A DNA stretch of 45,475 nt from RUG754 sp964345365 (GTDB lineage: Bacteria > Bacillota > Clostridia > Peptostreptococcales > Anaerovoracaceae): the NCBI GenBank assembly GCA_964345365.1, contig CAYFQR010000006.1, forward strand, positions 1-45,475, in the 5' to 3' direction. The notes beneath the pieces were generated by a model that did no database searches, was not told where the DNA came from, and saw nothing but the letters and a program-made list of their open reading frames with translations. Position 1 is the stretch's first letter, and every line of letters begins with the position of its first letter. Positions 8,123 through 14,994 of this stretch are shown here, piece by piece. The position numbers were made by a program, and so were the translations under genes.

Positions 8123-9481
8123 TTATCTTCGAGCCTTTCCGATTAAGCCCTTTTGGAATGAAACTATGAGACCAATTATCAAGCCGATTGCTGCAGGTAA
8201 AAGCCAACCGAGTCCTATTGAATAGAACGGCAAAACGGTGGCAGCTAATTTTGTCAAAGCCCCGGCGTTAAGCAGGTTGAAAATTCCCTCAGGCAGCGCT
8301 CCGCAGAAGTCAAAGACCGCCGCTATGAAAGTAAGTGCGGTAACCCATACGTAAACCGGTCTTGCGTTATTAAATTTATTGCCGAACATTGCAAGAAGTA
8401 TAAGAGTGATTGTCAAAGGATAAATCAACATCAGCACCGGAATCGCATAGCTGATTATAGCACTCAATCCCACATTCGATACCATGAATGAAAAAAGCGT
8501 AAAAGCTATCGCCCATTTGTTATACGAAAGTGCGTTCGGGAACATAACCGAGAAAATATGCGAGCAGCTCGTCACAAGTCCGATAGCGGTCTTCAGTGTT
8601 GCAAAACCGATTATGAATGCAAGGAGTATCGCACCGCCTTTCCCGAAATAGTGTGTGGCGATATCAGCAAGCGCAACCCCGCCGTTTTCGGCAAGAGCGA
8701 CATAGCTTATCGATTGTGCACCGACCAGCGCAATAGCAGCATATATTGCAGCCATAAAAATACCCGCAATAATTCCGGATTTGGCGGTATTTGCCGACAC
8801 GGCGGCAGGGTCGGTAACACCGAGCTCCGTTATCGTCGTAATTATTATAACGCCGAATGCAAGTGACGCTATACCGTCCATAGTATTGTATCCGTCCAAA
8901 AATCCTTGGAAGAACGGCATACTGCCATAAGTTGCCTGAGGTGCAAAAGATGAAACCGGCTCGTTTCCGTTTACCAGCGCAGTTACAAGAAGCACCGAAA
9001 GGCTCACCAGGAAAATCGGATTGATGACCTTGCCTACCCATGTGAGAATTTCTCCGGGTCTAAGGCTGAAAAACAGTACTATCGCAAAGAACACAAGTGA
9101 AAAAATCAGAAGAGAAATGCTCGTTCCTCCGCCTAAAATCGGTGTGATTCCTACTGTATAAGGTGTAGTACAGCATCTCGGTATTGCAAAAAACGGCCCT
9201 ATCGTAAGATATATCGCACAAGTTAAAAACATTGAATACTTATGTCCAACCATTTCTCCAAGTTCAAGTAAATTATTTTTGCGTGTGATTCCCAGTGCGG
9301 CTACGCCCATGATAGGAATGGTTACCGCAGTGATGACAAATCCGAGCACCGCCTGCCATAAATTAGCACCGGCCAATTGTCCCATGTGAACAGGGAATAT
9401 CAAGTTTCCTGCTCCGAAAAACATTCCGAACAGCAAACTCGCAACGGTCAATGTTTCGGATATCTTAAGTTTAGTTTTCAT
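8123..9481 (-). CDS. brnQ: Branched-chain amino acid:cation symporter (LIVCS family)
   Basis: A 452-residue protein with about twelve membrane segments, matching BrnQ carriers that import leucine, isoleucine and valine with Na+ or H+. The N-terminal signature 'FGMFFGAGNLIFPVHMG' (about residues 18-34) is characteristic, as is the 'FFAIPRCCTTPYTVG' region after the third helix. The start follows AGAGAGG. It sits 27 bases after recR on the same strand, so it may be read through from the dnaX-recR unit, although its function is unrelated. No T-box or riboswitch is possible in so short an upstream gap, so any branched-chain amino acid control would have to act elsewhere. Confidence 0.95.
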   Translation of the reverse strand: MKTKLKISETLTVASLLFGMFFGAGNLIFPVHMGQLAGANLWQAVLGFVITAVTIPIMGVAALGITRKNNLLELGEMVGHKYSMFLTCAIYLTIGPFFAIPRCCTTPYTVGITPILGGGTSISLLIFSLVFFAIVLFFSLRPGEILTWVGKVINPIFLVSLSVLLVTALVNGNEPVSSFAPQATYGSMPFFQGFLDGYNTMDGIASLAFGVIIITTITELGVTDPAAVSANTAKSGIIAGIFMAAIYAAIALVGAQSISYVALAENGGVALADIATHYFGKGGAILLAFIIGFATLKTAIGLVTSCSHIFSVMFPNALSYNKWAIAFTLFSFMVSNVGLSAIISYAIPVLMLIYPLTITLILLAMFGNKFNNARPVYVWVTALTFIAAVFDFCGALPEGIFNLLNAGALTKLAATVLPFYSIGLGWLLPAAIGLIIGLIVSFQKGLIGKARR

Positions 9482-9508
9482 AGTTATCCTCTCTATTGTT
9501 AAATTTAT

Positions 9509-10108
9509 TTATATTTCTCTCCTGCCTTCAAAAGATTTCAGGAGTGTTATTTCGTCAGCATATTCAAGATCCGAACCGACAGGGATTCCGTGTGCTATCC
9601 TCGTCACTTTGATGCCTGCGGGCTTAAGCAGCTTGGATATGAACATCGCCGTTGCCTCACCTTGAATGGTCGGATTCGTAGCGATTATCACCTCGTTGCA
9701 GTCGGTTTTTTGTATTCTGGTTATGAGTGACATCAGGTTAATGTCCTCCGGGCTCACACCCTCCATTGGTGAAATTACACCGTGCAGGACATGATATGTG
9801 CCGCTGTACTCCTTGATTTTTTCCATTGCGAGCACATCTCTCGGGCTTTCAACCACACATATAAGGTTCTTGTTTCTTCCCGGGTCGCTGCATATCATGC
9901 AGGGGTCTGAATCGGTAAGATTACCGCAGACAGAACAATGTTTCAGCTCTTTTTTTGCGATAATCAGCGAATCCGCCAATGCCCTCACTCTCGATTCGTC
10001 TTGGTCGAGAATGTGAAACGCGAGCCTCTGGGCCGACTTTTCTCCGACACCCGGAAGCTTGGCTAATTCGTTTATAAGGATTTCTAATTGTTTAGGATAA
10101 TTTCTCAT
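9509..10108 (-). CDS. recR: Recombination mediator protein RecR
   Basis: RecR works with RecF and RecO to load RecA at single-strand gaps. The 199-residue length is standard. Domains in order are an N-terminal helix-hairpin-helix ('LPGVGEKSAQRLAF', about 18-31), a four-cysteine zinc finger ('CSVCGNLTDSDPCMIC', about 58-73) and a Toprim domain beginning 'ICVVESPRDVLAMEK'. Its ATG overlaps the ybaB stop by one base (TAATG), so the two are translationally coupled. The dnaX-ybaB-recR order is conserved widely in bacteria. Confidence 0.98.
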   Translation of the reverse strand: MRNYPKQLEILINELAKLPGVGEKSAQRLAFHILDQDESRVRALADSLIIAKKELKHCSVCGNLTDSDPCMICSDPGRNKNLICVVESPRDVLAMEKIKEYSGTYHVLHGVISPMEGVSPEDINLMSLITRIQKTDCNEVIIATNPTIQGEATAMFISKLLKPAGIKVTRIAHGIPVGSDLEYADEITLLKSFEGRREI

Positions 10109-10467
10109 TACAGTCCCGGTATGTTAAGTCCGCCAGTGAGCGCACCCATAGTGTTTTCCGATATTTCTTCTATCTGTCTGATTCCCTCATTGACGGCAGC
10201 CATCACTAAGTCCTGCAAAGTCTCAACATCGTCCGGGTCGACGACTTCCGGCTTAATTTTGAGGCCGGTAATCTGTTTTTTGCCGTTTACGGTTACTTCA
10301 ACCACGCCGCCTCCCGCCGTCGTGGTAATCTCTTTTTCTTCAAGCTCAGCCTGTGCTTTTTCCATTTGGGCCTGAAGCGCCTGCATCTGCTGTAACTGCT
10401 GCATATTCAGTCCGCCCGTCGCTTTCTGCGGTTTTTTCGCCTTGCCGGCTCTCATTCCTTTTCCCAT
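10108..10467 (-). CDS. ybaB: YbaB/EbfC family nucleoid-associated protein
   Basis: A 119-residue small DNA-binding protein of the YbaB/EbfC family, which forms tweezer-like dimers on DNA. The N-terminus (about 18-52) is a glutamine- and methionine-rich amphipathic helix ('LQQMQALQAQMEKAQAELEE'), followed by a beta sheet ending in 'VVEVTVNGKKQITGLKI' and a C-terminal helix. The start follows GGAGG with an eight-base gap. It lies between dnaX and recR and is coupled to recR through a TAATG overlap, the common arrangement in Bacillota. The first 15 residues are basic and glycine-rich, slightly longer than in many relatives. Confidence 0.95.
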   Translation of the reverse strand: MGKGMRAGKAKKPQKATGGLNMQQLQQMQALQAQMEKAQAELEEKEITTTAGGGVVEVTVNGKKQITGLKIKPEVVDPDDVETLQDLVMAAVNEGIRQIEEISENTMGALTGGLNIPGL

Positions 10468-10552
10468 TTTCTATTCCTCCACTATTTTATCAAGTCAGAG
10501 AGTTTCTTTCTCAATCATTGTGATTTCTTAGCTGCTCTCTTTTTTGTCCGTT

Positions 10553-12181
10553 TTATCCGTTTTTGGATATTACTATATTCATCTTCATATTTTTTTCCAG
10601 AATATCGGACACTATTTTTTCTATATCGCTCGCCTTTTCTTCAAGATGATTTTTTGCAAATTGGTTTTTAACCGACACATTGAATATCGACTCCTCAATA
10701 CTCTCCAATTGTGAATTAAATTTTATGAGGTTAAAAGTTCCGCTTAACTCCGCGCCGGTTTCAATCACTTCATTCCAAAACGCTTCAAGGTCTATTTCAT
10801 TATCGCAGTCCGAGTTTCCCGTCGAATCGGACTCTGCATAAGAATCGTCGCGGCAAAAAACATCAAGACGGGCTTTAGTATTTTGTGGTACGGGTACCGT
10901 ATTATTGCCTGATTCAACGACATTATCATATTCGTCTCTATCGGTTATTGATTTATCCGCAGCTTCTGTTTCAGCCGCGAGATAGACGTCTTTAGCGGCA
11001 TTGCCACGCTCTAATCTGCCGGAATTAAAGCTGTTCGCGCAGGTTTTTGGGACTTGCGCCGTTTCTGTCATTTTAGTATCCCTAATCGTAGCGCCCGCCG
11101 GGCTCGCCCCCGATATCGCCACTATATCAAGCTCCATTAGTATTCTCGGCTGTGTCGACCACCTTGCGTCGTTTATCGTCTTAGATATTCGCTGAATGGC
11201 CGCATCTATCTCTTCAAAAGAAATACGGTCTGATTGCGACTTCACCTTTTTTATATTTTCCGAGGACATGTTCAGGATATCCTCGGGATTTTTCATGAAC
11301 TTTGTTATAAGGAGATTTCTGTAGTGTGCATTCCAGTCTTTCATGAGCTGCTTACAGTCTTTACCCTCTGATAATGCTCTGTCAAGCAGAACCAGCGCTT
11401 CTCCGGTTTTTTTAAGCGACACCCTTTCCGTCAATTCGATAAAAAATTCATCCCCGACGGTTCCGAGATATTTGAGGACATCTTCTCTGTCTATATCCTT
11501 GTCTCCCGATGCAAGAACCTGGTCAAGTATGCTGAGCCCGTCACGAACCGACCCGTCAGCATTGGCGGCGATAAGGCGTATAGCGCCGTCGCTCATCTTA
11601 ACTCCGCGTTCTTCGCATATCTTCCTCATATCGCCGGCAATGGTCTCCTGAGGGATTCTCTTGAAATCAATTCGCATACAACGCGAAAGAATCGTCTGCG
11701 GGAGCTTGTTAGGCTCTGTCGTGCAAAGAATGAACATCACATTTTCAGGCGGTTCCTCAAGCGTCTTAAGTAAGGCATTAAACGCACCCGTCGACAGCAT
11801 GTGAACCTCGTCTATAATATATACTTTTTTCTTTCCGAGCTGCGGCGGATATTTGACCGACTCACGCAGTTCTCTTATATTATCGACGCCGTTATTAGAT
11901 GCCGCGTCTATCTCTATTACATCGATGAAGCTGCCGTCTGCTATCGCCCTGCAATTTTGGCACGTTCCGCACGGCCTTGAAGAATCGCTCAGGCAGTTTA
12001 CCGCCTTTGACAGTATCCTCGCGGTCGAAGTCTTGCCGGTTCCTCTCGTTCCGTTAAAGAGATAGGCATGGCTTACCGTATTGCTTTCAATCTGATGTTT
12101 CAGTATTTTTACTATGTGTTCCTGTCCGAGTATCTCGTCAAATACCTCAGGACGCCTTGTACGATATAGCGCCATGTACAT
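10553..12181 (-). CDS. dnaX: DNA polymerase III subunits gamma/tau
   Basis: DnaX is the ATPase core of the clamp loader that places the sliding clamp on primed DNA. Walker A 'GTRGTGKT' (44-51), four zinc-binding cysteines (C63, C71, C74, C77), Walker B 'IIDEVH' (122-127) and the 'LSRC' sensor region are all present. Residues after about 360 are divergent and low in complexity, as usual for the tau tail that binds polymerase, ending in a short conserved region. The first ATG follows GGAGGGG with a nine-base gap; a second ATG two codons later is possible. It is transcribed away from the SRP RNA gene just upstream, a classic Bacillota neighbour. Confidence 0.97.
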   Translation of the reverse strand: MYMALYRTRRPEVFDEILGQEHIVKILKHQIESNTVSHAYLFNGTRGTGKTSTARILSKAVNCLSDSSRPCGTCQNCRAIADGSFIDVIEIDAASNNGVDNIRELRESVKYPPQLGKKKVYIIDEVHMLSTGAFNALLKTLEEPPENVMFILCTTEPNKLPQTILSRCMRIDFKRIPQETIAGDMRKICEERGVKMSDGAIRLIAANADGSVRDGLSILDQVLASGDKDIDREDVLKYLGTVGDEFFIELTERVSLKKTGEALVLLDRALSEGKDCKQLMKDWNAHYRNLLITKFMKNPEDILNMSSENIKKVKSQSDRISFEEIDAAIQRISKTINDARWSTQPRILMELDIVAISGASPAGATIRDTKMTETAQVPKTCANSFNSGRLERGNAAKDVYLAAETEAADKSITDRDEYDNVVESGNNTVPVPQNTKARLDVFCRDDSYAESDSTGNSDCDNEIDLEAFWNEVIETGAELSGTFNLIKFNSQLESIEESIFNVSVKNQFAKNHLEEKASDIEKIVSDILEKNMKMNIVISKNG

Positions 12182-12212
12182 GCCTAAGCCCCTCCATCCT
12201 TATGCCTAAATT

Positions 12213-12218
12213 ATTATA
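12213..12218 (-). promoter_or_regulatory. Probable -10 box of the dnaX-ybaB-recR promoter
   Basis: A perfect TATAAT on the minus strand, 32 bases before the dnaX start. No good -35 hexamer stands 16-18 bases upstream, so this is a tentative promoter. Confidence 0.4.
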
Positions 12219-12320
12219 CTGCAATTCCTATGCGAAATGCGCTTCGTATTAAACTATCGATAAAGGCACACTCGCACGTCACAAGTACATTATCCATTTG
12301 CAGCTGTCGCTGTAAAAAAA

Positions 12321-12472
12321 TTACCCTTAGAGAGCTTCGCCGGCAACGGAAAAGGCTTATCTGCGGCACATAAGAACTTCCGCTTATTGCTGCTTCCTTC
12401 CGGACCTGACAAGGTTCACGGCATCCCATTGCGCAGGACCCAAACCGTGCGAGTGAAGCTCTCTAAAGGCAA
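12321..12472 (-). ncRNA. ffs: Signal recognition particle RNA (small bacterial type)
   Basis: The minus strand carries the invariant SRP apical motif: 'caggtccggaaggaagcagc' (about 12390-12410) with the GGAA tetraloop and flanking symmetric and asymmetric loops bound by Ffh. The ends pair over 18 bp (12455-12472 with 12321-12338, two G-U pairs), and the closing strand runs straight into seven U (plus-strand A at 12314-12320), so the closing stem also ends transcription. About 152 nt is longer than E. coli 4.5S but shorter than the Alu-containing Bacillus RNA, and I see no separate Alu domain. The SRP RNA directs membrane proteins to SecY. It lies directly upstream of dnaX, as in many Bacillota. 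Confidence 0.93.
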
Positions 12473-12497
12473 TCTTATTAACTTAACATACCCGTTA

Positions 12498-12526
12498 AGT
12501 ATAACATTTTTTGAGGCTTGGGTCAA
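12498..12526 (-). promoter_or_regulatory. Sigma-A promoter of the SRP RNA gene
   Basis: On the minus strand a TTGACC -35 box (12521-12526), a 17-base spacer and a TATACT -10 box (12498-12503) stand about 25 bases before the first paired base of the SRP RNA. The near-consensus match fits an abundant stable RNA. Confidence 0.8.
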
Positions 12527-12562
12527 CATTAACAAATGCATGAAAGCGAAAAGTCCGATAAT

Positions 12563-12591
12563 AAAAAACGCCTGCGGTCTATGCCACAGGC
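12563..12591 (-). terminator. Terminator of the 12.6-12.8 kb small RNA unit
   Basis: Stem 12570-12577 with 12584-12591 (gcctgcgg / ccacaggc, one mismatch) and a six-base loop is followed on the minus strand by a run of six U (plus A at 12563-12568). A T-run also follows on the plus strand, so it could work both ways. It closes the transcript that starts at the promoter near 12775-12803. Confidence 0.75.
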
Positions 12592-12627
12592 TACATTTTT
12601 TTCGCTTGTCAAAAAGGCTTAACACCT

Positions 12628-12738
12628 TTACGCTCTCGTCCCCACAGCACAATTAACGCTATTTTTAATCAATTCACAGACCGATAAAATAACGCTGACG
12701 AGTACTGCCTGATTGAGTGCTAATCCGATGTCAAACAC
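12628..12738 (-). CDS. Possible 36-aa hydrophobic peptide (GTG start) inside the small RNA unit
   Basis: A GTG-started frame of 36 codons, preceded by AGAAAGGA about ten bases upstream. The peptide begins VFDIGLALNQAVLVSV and has one hydrophobic stretch (about residues 4-21), then a short polar tail with two cysteines. With a consensus promoter and a terminator around it, it could be a small membrane peptide such as a type I toxin. Against this, the same bases form long stems in the transcript, the start is GTG and I recognise no family. I think the RNA is the more likely product, and list this so the alternative is not lost. Confidence 0.22.
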   Translation of the reverse strand: MFDIGLALNQAVLVSVILSVCELIKNSVNCAVGTRA

Positions 12739-12774
12739 TACGATTTTTTCCTTTCTGACACTAATTATGAGGTG

Positions 12775-12803
12775 ATATTAACACTTAAGGCAATATATGT
12801 CAA
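12775..12803 (-). promoter_or_regulatory. Consensus sigma-A promoter of the small RNA unit
   Basis: On the minus strand a perfect TTGACA (12798-12803), exactly 17 bases, then TAATAT (12775-12780). It is the closest match to the sigma-A consensus I found in the window. The upstream side is A/T-rich, like an UP element. Transcription would start near 12768. Confidence 0.82.
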
Positions 12804-12839
12804 GAGTTTTTTTGTTATATTTCAATATAATTTTTATTT

Positions 12840-12941
12840 TTAGTTGTGGTTTTTCGCCAAAATAATTTCTCCGTACTTTTCAATCGGGGTTTCATTGCGG
12901 CTGCAGTAGTAATCCGGAGATGTTCCAAAGACTTCGTTCAT
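12840..12941 (-). CDS. Small ORF (33 aa) overlapping the ligA stop, resembling a DnaB helicase tail fragment
   Basis: Its ATG overlaps the ligA stop by four bases (ATGA), with GGGGA immediately before it, so it would be translated by ribosomes finishing ligA. The peptide starts MNEVFGTSPDYYC and ends 'YGEIILAKNHN'. The 'DYY' followed some 14 residues later by 'EIILAKNHN' resembles the C-terminal part of replicative helicases of the DnaB family, where a 'DYY' precedes 'E-I-I-A-K-x-R-N-G'. It is far too short to be a helicase. It could be a gene remnant, a coupled micropeptide, or chance. I see no other part of a dnaB gene nearby. Confidence 0.3.
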   Translation of the reverse strand: MNEVFGTSPDYYCSRNETPIEKYGEIILAKNHN

Positions 12942-14947
12942 TTCCCCAAAAGCTCTTTGTATTCCGCTTCGGAAATGATTTTTATGCCGAGCTCACGGGC
13001 TTTTTTGTTTTTGCCGGAGTTGGAGTTGATGTCGTTGTTTATAAGGTATGATGTCTTTGCCGATACGGAGCCTGCGACCTTGCCGCCGTTTGCCTCAATC
13101 TCCGCTTTAAGTTCGTCACGGTTAACATACGATTCAAGACTTCCTGTAATTACGAAAGTCATACCGTCAAACCTATCGCCGCTCGCCTCAAAACTCTCGT
13201 CAATTTCAATCTCTTTAATCAGTCTGTTCAGCATTTCGCTATTTTTGCCGTCGCTGAAAAAAGCGATATAGCTGTCCGCCATTATCTCTCCCACACCGTC
13301 TATTGTCATGAGTTTTTCTTTAGTGATGCTGCGCATCGCTTCCCAATTATTCTTGCAATATTTCGCCACAAGTCCGGCATTCGCCCTGCCGAAATTAGGT
13401 ATTCCGAGAGCATAAAGAAATGCCTGAGCACTCGGCTTTCTCGCGTTATTAACCGCGCTCGAAAGGTTCTTAAACGACTGCTCTCCAAAGCCTTCCATAG
13501 TAACTATTTCGTCGTGAAAATCGTCTATATGAAAAATATCCGCGAATTCTTTAATCAATCCCTTGTTTATAAATTTCTCAAGGGTCATCTCCGACAGCCC
13601 CTCTATATTCATTGCATCTCTTGAAACGAAATGCGTGAATCCCTTAAGGTGCTTCGCGGCGCATTCTTCATTAGGGCAGTTCATCGTCGCGATACCGTTT
13701 TCTTCTTTTTTTATAGTCCCTGTGCCACATACGGGGCACGCTTTCGGAAGCTCGGCGCTGCCCGAACGTGTAAAGTTCTCGGCAATCTGAGGAATTATCA
13801 TATTCGCCTTATATACGCTTATCCTGTCTCCGATTCCGAGCTCAAGCGCCTGCATTATCGAAACATTATGGAGCGAGGCTCTCGATACAGTGGTTCCCTC
13901 CAACTCCACAGGGTCAAATATGGCTATCGGGTTGATAAGCCCCGTGCGCGATGCCGACCACTCGATTTCTCTTAGCACCGTCTCGGCAGTTTCATCCTGC
14001 CACTTGAACGCAATCGAATCTCTCGGGAATTTCGCCGTAGCTCCGAGCGACTTACCGTATTCTATGTCATTTAGCGACAGCACAAGCCCGTCAGAGGGCA
14101 CAGGATTATCCGCTATGCTTTCGCTGAACCTCTTCACAGCCTCTTCAACGCTTGAGGACATTACTTTTTCGTAGTACACCGTCGCAAAACCCTGCTCCTT
14201 CAGCCATTCGAGCTGCTCGCTTCTAAGTCTGAATGCCGGAGCTCCCTCTCCTATGCTCACAAGCGAGAACGCAAAAAACTTAACTTTCCTTTTCTTAGTC
14301 ACGGCAGGGTCAAGCTGCCTCACGGAGCCTGAGCATAGGTTTCGCGGATTCTTATATTTAAGAGCCTCATCGCCTATCTCTTCATTTATCATTTCAAAAT
14401 CCGGATAAGTTATTACCGCCTCTCCCCTAATAACAAGCTCTCCCTTGTAATTTATATTGAGCGGAATATTGGTGAATGTCCTCGCATTGTTTGTCACAAC
14501 CTCTCCGATTTCACCGTTTCCGCGCGTAACGGCTTTTGCAAGCTTCCCCTCTTTATATGTCAAAACAACCGTCAGTCCGTCCAATTTCCAGCTTAGAACA
14601 GCTTCTTGTTCCCCGATGAAGTTTGCAAGCGCAGCGACATCTTTCGTCTTGTCGAGTGAAAGCATCTTTTGCGAGTGCGCCTCTTTCGGAAGCTCCGACA
14701 ATACCTCATAACCGACATTCTGCGTCGGGCTCTCGGAGAACACTATCCCTGTCGATTTTTCAAGAGAAATCAACTCATCATAAAGAGCGTCATACTCATG
14801 GTCGGACATTATCTCCTCAGCCTTTTGATAATATGCGAAAGCCGCTCTGTTCAATATATCAATAAGCTCGTGCATCCTTGTGACTTCTGCACTTTTTTCG
14901 CCCTTGGAATTATCAAAATTATCCCAAAAATTCATCTGCTCACTCAT
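12938..14947 (-). CDS. ligA: NAD-dependent DNA ligase
   Basis: LigA seals nicks in replication and repair using NAD+. At 669 residues it has the normal length. Order of parts: N-terminal NMN-binding helices ('YYQKAEEIMSDHEYDALYDEL', shortened here to its core 'SDHEYDALYDEL', about 48-59), adenylation domain with the active lysine K121 in 'SWKLDGL', OB fold, four-cysteine zinc finger ('CPVCG' and 'NCPNEEC', about 405-435), helix-hairpin-helix region and C-terminal BRCT domain (about 590-669). It follows pcrA by 47 bases on the same strand, the usual pcrA-ligA pairing. The start follows GAGAGG. A 33-codon ORF overlaps its stop. Confidence 0.97.
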   Translation of the reverse strand: MSEQMNFWDNFDNSKGEKSAEVTRMHELIDILNRAAFAYYQKAEEIMSDHEYDALYDELISLEKSTGIVFSESPTQNVGYEVLSELPKEAHSQKMLSLDKTKDVAALANFIGEQEAVLSWKLDGLTVVLTYKEGKLAKAVTRGNGEIGEVVTNNARTFTNIPLNINYKGELVIRGEAVITYPDFEMINEEIGDEALKYKNPRNLCSGSVRQLDPAVTKKRKVKFFAFSLVSIGEGAPAFRLRSEQLEWLKEQGFATVYYEKVMSSSVEEAVKRFSESIADNPVPSDGLVLSLNDIEYGKSLGATAKFPRDSIAFKWQDETAETVLREIEWSASRTGLINPIAIFDPVELEGTTVSRASLHNVSIMQALELGIGDRISVYKANMIIPQIAENFTRSGSAELPKACPVCGTGTIKKEENGIATMNCPNEECAAKHLKGFTHFVSRDAMNIEGLSEMTLEKFINKGLIKEFADIFHIDDFHDEIVTMEGFGEQSFKNLSSAVNNARKPSAQAFLYALGIPNFGRANAGLVAKYCKNNWEAMRSITKEKLMTIDGVGEIMADSYIAFFSDGKNSEMLNRLIKEIEIDESFEASGDRFDGMTFVITGSLESYVNRDELKAEIEANGGKVAGSVSAKTSYLINNDINSNSGKNKKARELGIKIISEAEYKELLGK

Positions 14948-14994
14948 CTCAACCTCTCAAATTAATCACTGTCCGTGCAAAAAATCCGCCGTCT

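Larger units (their letters stand above)
12563..12768 (-). ncRNA. Candidate structured small RNA with its own promoter and terminator
   Basis: A unit of about 205 nt lies between a consensus promoter and an intrinsic terminator, in a gap where no known gene sits. The predicted transcript is strongly self-complementary. An 11-bp closing stem pairs 12750-12760 with 12607-12617 (one G-U), a 6-bp stem pairs 12697-12702 with 12635-12640, and an 11-bp stem pairs 12686-12696 with 12655-12665 (two G-U). A small hairpin (12722-12725 with 12711-12714) lies in the large internal loop. Closing stem, large bubble, long apical stem and overall size recall 6S RNA, but the bubble is lopsided (47 versus 17 nt) and I cannot confirm the family. 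A 36-codon ORF overlaps it and is the alternative explanation. Confidence 0.55.

Noticed and set aside
12321..12472. An Alu domain in the SRP RNA, as in Bacillus
   Set aside because: The paired ends enclose only about 150 nt with no room for the Alu helices; the transcript looks like the short form.
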